From Folioceros fuciformis (taxonomy: Eukaryota; Anthocerotophyta; Anthocerotopsida; Anthocerotales), in NCBI GenBank assembly GCA_049999805.1, contig JBNGIO010005880.1, forward strand, positions 1 through 40,390: DNA of 40,390 bases, given 5' to 3'. The translations under genes were made by a program, and so were the position numbers. The notes under the pieces are model-generated. The model was not told the origin of the DNA. It saw nothing but the letters and a program-made list of their open reading frames with translations, and made no database searches. Every line of letters begins with the position of its first letter. The first letter of the stretch is position 1. Below, piece by piece: positions 1 to 10,388 of this stretch.

Positions 1-111
1 ATTACCAAAAATTGTGAGATAAGAGACAATAGGAACATGTAAAGCAATTAGGTTTTCGTCATTCTGAGAAATGAAAGAAAAAAATATCACTGTGTGAATC
101 AAAGCATATAC

Positions 112-3100
112 CTTCTCATAAGCTTCAATTTGAGCCGACTTTTCAAGAAGTTGCACATTCTTTTCTTTCAAAGCATCTTCAAGTGTTTGGATTTCTAAAG
201 CATGATGTACCTCGGCAGCTGCGTCCTCCATATGCTTTGTATTCATTTTTTTCTATATCATCATACAAATTAATTAGTAAATTAGGATAAATTAAAAAAG
301 AAGCACAAATTCTTGATTAGATGTTTTCTCAAATACAAATAAATTTACTTGTAATTGATGAAGTTCAATCTTCACATCCTCCACACGTTGTTGACATTCC
401 TCCACTTCACCTCTCAAAGAGCTCTCTAATACTGCACCATCTTCTAATGCACGTTGCAAATCCTCCTCATTTTTAAGCTTTTCCTTTATGGTTGTTTTGA
501 GTTGTGCTATTTCAGCAGACATAACATGGAGACGATCAATAAGTTGTAGGTTCTCCATATCTATGGAAGAGGCAAGTTGTTTTTGTTCATCAACTTGAAC
601 CTACATGTGCGACAACATCCTAATTAATACCAACATCTCTTCAAGTTTTCTCTTTCCAAGGATCTCATATGATTTGATAGATAGAAAATCAATAACCTGA
701 GCCTCCTTAAGATCGTTTTGAATCTTAGTATTAGTTTGTAACAACTCGTCAAAGGTGCCGTGCATCCAACAATGGATAGCCGTGCTTAGTAGTGTTCTCT
801 GTCTTCGAGATGCAAGCATTTGCTGGAGTTGAAATGCTCGTCTTTTCCACGTCATAACCTCCCACCAAAACACCAACAGCCCTCGTGCAAACTACGATTA
901 TGTTTGTATTAGTGTTCCAACCATTTGCTTGCATTTTAAGCATAGGAGATAACACGAAATGCAGTCATGATATTTGATTGAGTCGAACATACTTTTTGTT
1001 GTCGCCTTAGTGAGTGAACTACTGCTTTGCTAACTTTCTTCTTCCTGCAACATGTTTCTTTGCATAAGTGAGATACTTAAATATCAAGTTTGTTATGACA
1101 TATGTGACTTTTTCTCTTTTGGTGTTTACTTTATTGCATAGTGGAGATGATGATCTCGCCAAAACACCATGGCAGCTCTCAAAAGAGCTTGATTCACTTC
1201 TGCTGCTGCCCGAGCTTCTGCTTTCTGTAATGCTGCGTTCTTACTCCATGTCAAGAGGCCCTAGTTTGATGGATTCAATTGTTAAAAAAATTAGATTAGT
1301 TGTTGAAGAGTTTAATTTTGTTGTTAATATTGTTTTATAAAAGGTTAAAATTAGAGGTTTAAGATTAAGTATGTGCAGGAGTGGGATGAGCACCTTGGTT
1401 CGCAATGTATGAAGATAGTGCCTGAATGCTAGAGCTTTGGAAAGTCGCACTTGACGTTTTCTTTTCACAAAAGCTCGCCAAGTTTTCATAACCACACGCC
1501 ATTGATGAGATTTTCGAAATTGCCAACTTTGTTCATCCTGTTGTCTTTCATACTTGATAACATTCAAAGCTTGTTGCCATCTACACCCAGAGCATGAAGA
1601 GTTGTCATTTGCTTACCCACAAAATCATAACAAAGAATGCCAAATTAGCTACCTATGAAATCCTCTCTTGATGCACCAATTGGTGGCTTGCACGCAAGCT
1701 CGTTTTAGCTTCAACTTCTCAACTCTAGCCAGCCGAATAGCGTATCTCCATGCTGAGATGACTTGCTTGTATGTGAGCTTCAAGATATGCAATTTGAGTG
1801 CCTGTATCTTTTGTTCATTGTAGATCTTCTCGAGCTTGACAAAGTCCCTCCAAGTGTTAAATAAATTGTTTAAGACGAATAAACGCCGATGATTTACTGC
1901 AAGAGATATTTTCTTGCGCAATATTTGGTCTCTCTTCACAAACTCAATCCATGTCTTAAAGGCTCGCTGCAGCATGCGCAGCTCCGCCCTCTCGACGGCG
2001 ATCTTGAACTTCTTTTGCACAATTGTTGCTATGTGCCACACATGAATAACTTCGAGCAACAGTGCCTTTCATGCAAGCAATTCCTCGTCAAGTCTCATGG
2101 CGTTCTTCAATCAGAGATCAACAGCACAGAAACGGGGATGCAGAACTTGCCTCATGAAACACACATGAACTAGGGCAACAAGAAGGAAAAGGTGGTGTAC
2201 ATCATTCCGTCGCCTGCAGGCCCTGCGAATGAAGCGCATTCGGATGGTTGCAAGTTTGAGTGCATGGAGTCCACGTTTCATGCAATTTGCGTCGTAGAAT
2301 CTGTCAGCATACGGTTCATTCTCCCTCTCAATTCGAATGTCCTCCACTCCTTCCTTCAATCGTGAGCACATTCTTCGGAGAAGACATTTTTCACCCATCT
2401 TCTCGATAAGTTGTTCTCGTTCGTCCTGTCAAATGGAAGCATGGCAAGTCAATGGCACTCCCATCCCATCCCAACCCATCACTCACCCTCAAAGCTTCTG
2501 TTTGTGGGTCCTAGGGCATCATAAGCATGGAAAGTCAAGCGTACTCCAGGCTCAACGGAATGCAGGGATTTTTATGCTAGTGTGGATTCGTGAGTCAGTC
2601 TTAGACCTTGCCCAAAATATTCCTCAGCTCACAATTGTACTCTTCTGCCTTAGATTTCAGATATTCAGACTCGGATGAGAAATTTTGTAACTCCTCTTCC
2701 AATTTCCTCCTCATCTCTGCTGACCTTTCCAACTCTGCCTGTGAGTATAGACAATCCGTATAAGAAACTCCATTCAAGCGCAGGCAGAGTTTAAGTTAGG
2801 ATGCAAATCGAGACATATTTGGTAAGTGCTTCTTCTGATAAATTGAGAACCAAGGCAAGAGTAGCCTTGCAGGAACAAAGCAAGAGCACGAAGTCACTTT
2901 GAGAGATGCTGTTTGATCTTGTGACTCCATATGCTCCCTAAGGTCTTCAGACATGTGGGAAATGTGCAGCTGCAGCTGAGACCTTTCAGCCTCAAACTCA
3001 GCGGTGCGTTTCTGCAGGATCTGCTCGATTTCTTTCTTCTCTTTCTCCAGTGACGTAGCCCTGAACAGCCAAACGAAGTGACTCAAACACACGGTGTGGA

Positions 3101-3732
3101 CGGACATCCCAAACATACAAACTATTGCAGACGAAGAAAATCCTGCACACGTTTACCTCAAGCTCACCTTTGTGCTAGCCGGCGCTGCAGCTCAAGGGTT
3201 TGCTCCATATCTTCATGTAATGTGTTCAACTCAGCCTCTGCCCTCTCAACATTCTCATGATTCTGCTTCATGTAAAGCTCCAATCTGCCTTCATGCATCA
3301 CAATGCTTGGTGCCTTAATCTCTCATAGCTTGTGTGTGAACTACTGCAACATTCATTCATTCCCAGAATACAGTTCTTCAGAGGAGGCACATGGCAGGCA
3401 CCCTGACAGCACAGCACAAAGCAACCTCCACCATGTCAGGCATTTCTCCCCCACCTTTCACGAAGCTGTTGATTGATGCTCTGTAAGCGCTGTTCCCCAT
3501 CGATGTGAGCCTCCAGATCAATCTGCAGTGCTGCAACCTGTCGCCGCAAAGTAGCTGCATCTGATGCTGGAGGCACCATCAACCCTTCCGCCCTCAGCCT
3601 GGGGCCAATTCTGGAAGAGGGGTGGGGAGTCCCGTTCCCCAAGTGGGGCCCCACTTTGCCTCCGTTCACTGGGTTCGACGCATCAAAATGCTGTCTTGGA
3701 GGGCTGGAATCATCTCCACAACAACCTGCCAT
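112..3732 (-). CDS. Sfi1-like coiled-coil protein, 3' end outside window
   Basis: Twelve phase-consistent exons can be joined on the minus strand: 3732-3455, 3284-3168, 3060-2898, 2738-2607, 2425-2201, 2065-1653, 1580-1394, 1224-1130, 1044-993, 891-697, 600-349 and 234-112, giving 744 codons before the frame leaves the window. The first in-frame ATG is at 3732; upstream codons are open but lack ATG. Residues about 65-230 are Glu/Lys/Gln-rich coiled coil. Residues about 230-620 hold basic helices with regularly spaced Trp, such as RAFKTWIEFVKR, NLFNTWRDFVKL, VISAWRYAIRLA and VVMKTWRAFVKRKR, which resemble the centrin-binding repeats of Sfi1. A second coiled coil follows to the window edge. Sfi1-type proteins scaffold centrin at centrosomes or basal bodies; that role here is inference. 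The join at 2201/2065 uses a weak acceptor (AAAG) and is the least certain. An IQ-motif or myosin-like coiled-coil protein is the alternative. Confidence 0.75.
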
Positions 3733-5056
3733 AGGCTTCGCCACGCCCACAACCTTCTGTGCAGGGTTGGAAAGTGCAGGGTTGGAAAGTGCACAACTTC
3801 TCCCGCACCGAACATTCGCTGGCCCAGTATGCCTCCCAAGTCCAGCTCCACAGCCTCCTCCCTACATCATCAGACGACAAGCATCCCCTACCGACCCGTG
3901 AAAAAAAAAGAAAAAAAAAAACCCACGCAAAACAACCGCAACACAGCCTTCGTGCCCCACCTGAGCCCTTGGGTGAATAAACGGCTCTGCAGAACTGGGC
4001 CGAGCCGGCAGCACGCGAGAAGCGTCCATGTCCATTTTCTCTGTTCTAAGATAAGATGCAGCTGTGACAGCAAAATGCAGCGTTAGTTAAGTAACCAACC
4101 ACCCACATAGCTTCTATCTTGACATTCAGCTCCTTGCAGCTCATGCGAGCTTCCCAGACATACCAGATCATACCACACACAGATGCAGCCTTGATGTCGG
4201 GTTGCAACTAAATGCATAATCCGAACACCAAAACAGCCCCACGCTCTTGAGCTACGGCAGCAGCAAGCCAAGAAAGCCCATTCCTTCAGTCCAGGTCATG
4301 GCATGCTTAAGCCCAGTCTGAGCCTAAGCTTGCCATCTCAGGGTCCCGCATATCATTTCGAATTCTTGATTGTCTTCATTTCTTGCACTCGCCACCCACC
4401 GATATTTCCGGTCCCCGAGAAGAGCGAAAGCTTGTGTGCAAGAAATCCAAAATGAGGCCACCTAATTCGCTTTGAAAAAAAGGCCAGCAACTGCAACCTG
4501 CAACTGCAACTGCTGTTGATACCGTGAAATGGGACGAGGCCGCCTGAACTACTCTGTTGTCAGAGCCAGCACCTGGTCTCCAGGCTTCGCGAAAGTCAGG
4601 GTCATGGGCTCTCCTAAAATGCAGGGCTCCAACGGGCTCATACAAAACTCAGGCGTGGAGACGCTGGGGAAGTGATGGAGCGAACAATGAAGAAGGGGGC
4701 GGGGGGCTCGGGTTGTAGTGTGCTTCTTAACCCAGTCCTGCCTGCCCGCTGTGTGAATCCTGGGTACAAGAGACTCAAGGTGCCACCCTGGGGGAGAAAG
4801 CCTGGTGGGTTAGAATCCTCACTGTGCAGTCTGGGTCAGCGTGTGGGTCACAGAGACCCTGGTGCAGGAGCAGGGAGTGAAAGGTAACTGGGCTTCTCTT
4901 CTGGACCGGGTCGACTTGCGGAGAAAAGCTACGTGAAAGTGGATGTCTTGATGCTCGTAGATTCTTGGACTTGGCAGGCTACGGACTATCGGCAGGGACG
5001 TTTGTGGGGTGGAGAGGTCACACAAAGAGGCAAGTCCGCTGGCTTCCCTGGACATC
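3733..5056. other. Intergenic region between divergent genes
   Basis: This 1.3-kb stretch separates the divergent starts of the Sfi1-like gene (minus) and the first PPR gene (plus), so it should contain both promoters. I see a 15-bp unit repeated twice in tandem at about 3761-3790 and an A-rich tract at about 3899-3920. Small open frames on both strands have no recognisable protein character. A stop in the PPR frame at 4958-4960 bounds that gene's coding region on the left. Confidence 0.6.
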
Positions 5057-8000
5057 ATGGACCAGCAGGGAAGGGTGCCTTCAGTGCAGGTTTACAAGGA
5101 CCTGCTGCAGGCTTGCATGAAAAACAAGGACCTGGTTCAGGCTAAGCAAGTACATGCCCATTTGGAACGGCATGGGTTGGAATCTCACAGGTACTTGGGG
5201 GACCTTGTTGTGACCACGCTGGTGAATTGTGGGAGGCTTGAGGATGGGCTTCCTTTGTTTCACAAGTTGTCTCACCGGACAGTTTATTCTTGGACAGCTA
5301 TCATATCAGGGTACAGTAATGCTGGGCAAAGTCGGGAGGCACTTCTGTGCTACGAGCAGATGCTGCGAGAAGGTGTGCAACCGAACAACCATACTCTTGC
5401 CAGCTTACTCAAAGTATGCAGCAGGTTGGGAGATCTGGAACAGGGCAAGCGTATTCATGCTGATGTTCTCAGACTTGGGTTGGAGTCCGACATGTTCGTC
5501 ACTAACACTCTGCTAAGTATGTACGCAAAATGTGGGAGCATCATTGATGCTCGACAGGTGTTTGATCGTTTGTCGGGCCGCAATGTGGTATCCTGGAATG
5601 CCATGCTCGCAGCATATGCTCAACAGGACCAAGGGGAGAAGGCATTGGAGCTTTATGCTGAAATGCGAGCTCAAGGCGTAGAGCCCACTGCTCGGACCTT
5701 TGTGAGCGTCGTACAAGCTTGTGGCAACATTGCTGACAAGGAAGAAAGTAGACTTGATTGTGGAAGGGCGCTAAAAGTGGACTCACTAGAACGGGGTAAG
5801 AAAATACACATGGAAGCCGTTCTATGGGGATGCGAACCAGATCCATTTCTTGGCAATAGTCTGGTCACTATGTATGCAAAGTGTGGGAGCATAAGTGATG
5901 CTCAAGAGGCGTTCAACAAATTGTCTCAGCCCAATGAAGTTTCGTGGAATGCGCTTCTTGATGCATATCTTCAGCAGAAGGAAGGAGAGAAGGTATTGCA
6001 AATGTATGCGCATATGCAAGATGCAGGCATCAGGCCTGAGGCTCGAACCTTCGTCATTGTACTCCAAGCATGCAGCACCCTAGCAGAAAAGGAGAAGGGT
6101 GCCATGAAGGGTGGAAATAATGTCAAGGTGGAGACACTGAGAGTTGTCAGGGAAATCCATTCCAAAGCTGCTAGATGTGGTTATGAAACGGATCAGTTTG
6201 TTGCTAACGCAATGCTCACTGCATATGCCAAGTGTGGTAGTACTGTCCTCGCTAGGCGTGTGTTTGACAGATTGCCCCACCACGATGTGGTGTCCTGGAC
6301 TGCAATGATTGCAGCTTATGTTGAGCAGGGGCAGGGAGAGAAAGGTTTGCAGATATATTCCAAGATGCAACAGCAAGGCATCAGACCAGATGCTCGGGTA
6401 TTTGTTAGTGCTCTTCAAGCCTGTGGCGCCTTTGCGGAACAGGAGGAAAGCGCTCCTGTGGATGGGAAAAACTTGAAAGTGGAGGCACTGTGCAAAGGGC
6501 AGGAGGTACACGCTGAAGCTGTTGCCAGGGGTTGTGAATCGGATATGTTTGTCGCTAGTGCTTTGATTAGCATGTATGCCAAGTGTGGCAGCATCATCAA
6601 CTCAGAATGGGTTTTCCGCAGATTATTGCGTGTCAATTCAGTGCTATGGAATACGATGCTCGCAGCATATTCTCAGAATGATGAATGTAAGATGGCCTTG
6701 TGGGCTTATTCACAAATGCAGGAGGAAGGCATCAATCTGGAGGCCCGGACCTTTGTTAGTGCGCTTCAAGCATGTAGTACCCTTGCAGAGAAGGAGGAGA
6801 GTCTACTGGTCAATGGGCAGAGAGTGAAGGTAGAGTCGCTGAGAACTGGGAAGGCTGTTCATGGTGATGCCACAGTTGCAGGTTTTAAATCGGACATGTT
6901 TGTCGGTAGCACCTTGGTCAGGATGTATGCAAAATGTGGGAGCCTCTATGATGCACGTCATGTATTTGACAGATTGCTGCACCGAGATGTGGTTTCCTGG
7001 AATGCGATGATTGCAGCATATGCTCAGCAGGATGAAGGAGAAGAAGCGTTGCATCTTTATGGCGAGATGATGGAGGATGGGGTCACTCCTGAGGCTCGCA
7101 CTCTCGTCTGTGCGCTTCAGGCCTGTAACACCCTTGCAGATAACGAAGACGGGTCATTTGATAGGGGAAAACGGGTGAAAGCGAATTCACTGCTGAAAGG
7201 AATGGAGATTCATGCAGAGGCTGTTCGCCAGGGATTGGAGACAGACTTTTTTGTAGGCAGCACATTAGTGAGCATGTACGCAAAGTGTGGCAGCATTGAG
7301 GAAGCATGGCATGTGTTCGAAGGATTGCCCGACCGGCATGTGGTGTCCTGGAATGCAATGATTGCAGCATACGCTGGGGACGACCAAGCTGAGAAGGCTT
7401 TGCAGGTCTACAGTCAAATGCAAGAGGAAGGTGTGACACCGGACGAGGCAACATTCATCTCTGTACTCGCAGCGTGTGGCAGCGTTGGAGCGCTGCATAC
7501 TTGTGTCCACGCCCATCAGAGCATTGTGCAGAGGGGCCTACAAACTCAGCATGTCATCGCAAACAGCCTCATCCATGCCTACGGCAAATGCGGGAGCATG
7601 ATGGACGCCCGGTGCGTGTTTGACTCACTCTCTGACCCTGATGTGGTGTCATGGACTTCACTCATAGCAGGACATTCCCGACAAGGAGACCATGAGACAA
7701 GCACTCTGCTCTTACGCACCATGAAGGACGCTGGTGTGAGGCCAAACCAAGTCACGTTTCTGGCTCTCCTTTCTGCCTGTGGGCATGCCGGGATGGTGGA
7801 ACGAGGGCTGCAATACTTCGAAAGCATGACCAAGGACCATGGCATTCCGGCTGACTTGGAGCACTACGTGTGCATGATAGACCTTCTTGGCCGTGCAGGA
7901 CGTCTGAGAGAAGCCGAAGATTTGCTATCCAGAATGCCGATGCCCCCTACGTTGCCCGTGTGGTTGTCCTTGTTGGGTGCCTGTCGAAAGCACAGCCTGG

Positions 8001-8455
8001 TAGGGCTAGCAAGACGAGCTTTCGATCAGGCAGTCCTTCTAGAGCCTGGGAAAGCAGCAGCATATGGGCTGATGTCCAACATCTACGCGGACGCAGGCAT
8101 GTGGGAGCATGTGAAGGAAATAGATGCGCTGAGGCAGGAAGCAGGTGCATGGAAGAAACCAGGGCAGAGTTGGGTCGAGCATGAACAAAAGGTCCACACT
8201 TTTCTTGTGGAAGATCGCAGACATGCACAACAAGCTCAGCTGTACGCATTGCTAAGCCGGCTGAGATCAGAGATGGAGGGAGCTGGCTCGGCTGTCTCAC
8301 TTCACTGTACCAGTCATCCAAGGATAGTCCCCGCTTCACTCTCAGCCCAAGTTCGAGACCCAGGACATCAACCTCGTCTGGCTCCCTTGTCGGCCCAAGT
8401 TGGTGCTCCGTCATGGTTTTCTTCTCCTCGGGTGTGGATAGGAATATGGCCGTAA
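5057..8455 (+). CDS. PLS-class PPR protein, E type, no DYW domain
   Basis: A single open frame of 1132 codons after the first in-frame ATG (5057); the frame is open back to a stop at 4958 but has only a GTG there. It consists of P-L-S pentatricopeptide triplets with the usual MYAKCG and VVSWNAM cores, then E1 and E2 motifs with a canonical PG box (KKPGQSW near residue 1033) and VHTF. Such proteins bind organellar RNA base by base, usually to direct C-to-U editing. The chain then departs from the family: no HxE or CxxC deaminase follows E2, only a 60-70 residue Ser/Pro-rich tail. Five consecutive L motifs carry an extra 16 residues (at 227-242, 344-359, 461-476, 578-593, 695-710), exactly 117 residues apart. 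The N-terminus is short, with no clear transit peptide, so an upstream exon is possible. If functional, it probably recruits a deaminase in trans. Confidence 0.93.
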   Translation: MDQQGRVPSVQVYKDLLQACMKNKDLVQAKQVHAHLERHGLESHRYLGDLVVTTLVNCGRLEDGLPLFHKLSHRTVYSWTAIISGYSNAGQSREALLCYEQMLREGVQPNNHTLASLLKVCSRLGDLEQGKRIHADVLRLGLESDMFVTNTLLSMYAKCGSIIDARQVFDRLSGRNVVSWNAMLAAYAQQDQGEKALELYAEMRAQGVEPTARTFVSVVQACGNIADKEESRLDCGRALKVDSLERGKKIHMEAVLWGCEPDPFLGNSLVTMYAKCGSISDAQEAFNKLSQPNEVSWNALLDAYLQQKEGEKVLQMYAHMQDAGIRPEARTFVIVLQACSTLAEKEKGAMKGGNNVKVETLRVVREIHSKAARCGYETDQFVANAMLTAYAKCGSTVLARRVFDRLPHHDVVSWTAMIAAYVEQGQGEKGLQIYSKMQQQGIRPDARVFVSALQACGAFAEQEESAPVDGKNLKVEALCKGQEVHAEAVARGCESDMFVASALISMYAKCGSIINSEWVFRRLLRVNSVLWNTMLAAYSQNDECKMALWAYSQMQEEGINLEARTFVSALQACSTLAEKEESLLVNGQRVKVESLRTGKAVHGDATVAGFKSDMFVGSTLVRMYAKCGSLYDARHVFDRLLHRDVVSWNAMIAAYAQQDEGEEALHLYGEMMEDGVTPEARTLVCALQACNTLADNEDGSFDRGKRVKANSLLKGMEIHAEAVRQGLETDFFVGSTLVSMYAKCGSIEEAWHVFEGLPDRHVVSWNAMIAAYAGDDQAEKALQVYSQMQEEGVTPDEATFISVLAACGSVGALHTCVHAHQSIVQRGLQTQHVIANSLIHAYGKCGSMMDARCVFDSLSDPDVVSWTSLIAGHSRQGDHETSTLLLRTMKDAGVRPNQVTFLALLSACGHAGMVERGLQYFESMTKDHGIPADLEHYVCMIDLLGRAGRLREAEDLLSRMPMPPTLPVWLSLLGACRKHSLVGLARRAFDQAVLLEPGKAAAYGLMSNIYADAGMWEHVKEIDALRQEAGAWKKPGQSWVEHEQKVHTFLVEDRRHAQQAQLYALLSRLRSEMEGAGSAVSLHCTSHPRIVPASLSAQVRDPGHQPRLAPLSAQVGAPSWFSSPRVWIGIWP
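5735..7186 (+). repeat. 351-bp coding tandem repeat in the PPR gene
   Basis: Five L motifs and their associated P and S motifs recur with a strict 117-codon period. The marker insertions start at 5735, 6086, 6437, 6788 and 7139. Each insertion is 16 codons with the loose pattern [ED]-x-E-[ED]-x(5)-G-x(2)-[VL]-K-[VA]. It lies between the QAC-x-x-A end of helix A and the S/T-L-x-x-G-K-x-[IV]-H start of helix B. Motifs before and after the block lack it. Confidence 0.9.
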
Positions 8456-8505
8456 TTTAAATTTATCTATGTACAATACTCTACTACATCTGGAATCTTA
8501 TCGAG

Positions 8506-8526
8506 ATAAAAAAAAAAAGAAAAGAA
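8506..8526 (+). other. A-rich tract after the PPR stop codon
   Basis: About 50 bases after the stop at 8453-8455 there is a run of eleven A (8508-8518) followed by further A-rich bases. It could be chance in AT-rich DNA or the relic of a poly(A) tail from retroposition of the intronless PPR gene. I could not identify a flanking target-site duplication. Confidence 0.35.
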
Positions 8527-8620
8527 CGCTTGCATTGAGCTTACATGTCACTACTTCGAAGTCTTGTCTTTTCTTCTTTATTTTCATTTTTTATCTATTT
8601 AACATCTGTTTTTTCTTAAA

Positions 8621-9487
8621 ATGAAGAAGCTTCTGTTTATTGTTTTGTTTCTTACTGGGATTCAAGCAATTCTTGGGAGCAAATACCTTTGAGGTATACC
8701 ATCTAGGATGCAAACCACAAAAGATATTAGATTTTTAACATAATTTTTTTATTTCAAAATTATTAGGTACTTATGACTATGTAATTAATTTATTTCTCGT
8801 CTACTTATTTACTGCTTATTTTCAACAGGTCATAGAGATGCCAGTTTGGGTTTATCATCAACCCATTACTATGAGGAAAATGAGGGGAACTTTGAAGAAG
8901 TCGATCTTTCTCATCTATCTGTTACCATGATGTACGATTATCTTGATGAAGAGGAATTAGACATTTATTCTCCGGTACGATCCACACCACATGAACTTCA
9001 GGGAAACATTGAAAATGCTCGATCTCCAAAGGATTGCTCTAATGGAAGTTCAAGACTTATGGAGCAAGATAGTGGCCTATCTTGGGTACATTACGATTAC
9101 AATAATGAGGAGTTGGGAATCAAGGAGGACAATAGTGATAGTGATTATGTACATGCAACTGCTCTTAGGGTGTATGACTATTGTGATGGAGACAAATTCG
9201 AAATGGATTCTCCAATACCATTGGTATCATGTATTGGTGAGGCAAACAATCAAAGACCAACGCATAATCCTCCATCTTCAATGGATAATGAGGATAAAAA
9301 CTTTGGGATCATTGAGCAAGATGCTTATTCACCTTGGGAACATTACAATTACGAGCACTTGGCAATGAATAAGGGCGATGATGAGATTAAGGGTCTGCCT
9401 CCTTTTGCTTTCTATGATTATCATGATGGAGAGGTGTTCTAGATTGATTCTCCAATATCATTGGTACCATATTCATACGACAAGTAA
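8621..9487 (+). pseudogene. Decayed gene for acidic YDY-repeat protein
   Basis: Unrecognised family. Candidate exon 1 (8621-8693) starts with ATG and encodes a 19-20 residue hydrophobic segment with an MKKLL start, typical of a signal peptide. Candidate exon 2 (8829-about 9487) joins it in phase (1+2 nt) across an intron with GT at 8694 and CAG at 8826. Exon 2 is very acidic and holds three diverged units, each with an HY-x-Y segment (THYYEE, VHYDYNN, EHYNYEH) followed by a YDY segment (MMYDYLDEEE, RVYDYCDGDKFE, AFYDYHDGEVF) and then Ser-Pro. Two in-frame stops break it: TGA at 8690-8692, just before the donor, and TAG at 9440-9442, where the second unit has Glu. The frame then continues with DSPISLVPY to a TAA at 9485. 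It could be a secreted repeat protein; the DY motifs resemble tyrosine-sulfation sites, but that is speculation. Confidence 0.5.
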
Positions 9488-10388
9488 TCAAAGAGTTGCT
9501 CACTCTATTTGTTGTAGGTTATGTTGATGAAAGTTTTGGACTTATCATCAACAAAGAAATAATGATCCACCTTTGCATTTCAAGAATGTGAGATCGGTTC
9601 TTCATTTGTATTGGTATTCGATAACCATGGAGTTTAGGTATCGTAAGGTTCACTAATCTTATGGATTCTGTTTGTGGAGGGCACTGATATATTGGTTAGG
9701 TTATGAAGGAACCTTTCATTGTCCCTTGTGTGTTCAATAAGGGGATGCTTTGTAAAGGAATGAAGCACTTTCTCGGTAATGGTAAAGAGTTAGAGTGTAG
9801 TAATGTCTTGCTGATTATACTATTTGTGTTGTTTGAGCTTGCAAGAGTCCAACAATTAGTCTACTCTACTACAATTCTTCTTATTCTTAAGCAAGAAATT
9901 GGGTTCTGGTTGGAAAAGCCTATCCGCTTTCCGATCAATTGCTGGGATGAATTCATTTTGTTTAGCCCTCTACTCTGTCATGCTTTTTAATTTCAGTATT
10001 GATTGAATCACAATCATTTATTTTTATTTAACTCCGCGCTAGTCTCTATGGAGCCCCCCGATGTGCATGGAGATGTCCTTGGAGCCACCTTGGCAAGGGC
10101 TGCTCGATGATTGCTATGGTGCTGACATCTCCAGTCTGCAAACATGTGCTACCTTTCGGTCACAACATCGTGAATTGTGTGAAATGTGACCGATCTGACG
10201 TCGGAGTGTCCCATTCCTTACAGTACTTCAATAGGAGAGTTCCATAGTTCTTTGCTCTGGTGTCTTAGCCATCTTTTTCGAACGAAATGGTGAAGTTGTG
10301 ACTGCTGATCGTGGAATGGTGGTGGACATGGGCCTAGACATCCTGCCGCCCCTGGGTGAATAGTTAGTGGTGCCTTGCGGAACTGAGT
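9488..10388. other. Intergenic, AT-rich then GC-neutral
   Basis: No supported gene. An open frame at about 9703-9990 has no recognisable sequence character. The last 300-400 bases lie directly upstream of a PPR start codon and presumably include its promoter and 5' leader; no box could be assigned with confidence. Confidence 0.5.

Noticed and set aside
8621-9487. Idea that the two stops are repaired by U-to-C editing (TGA to CGA, TAG to CAG).
   Set aside because: That editing acts on organellar transcripts, whereas this locus is nuclear and appears spliced; mutation is simpler.
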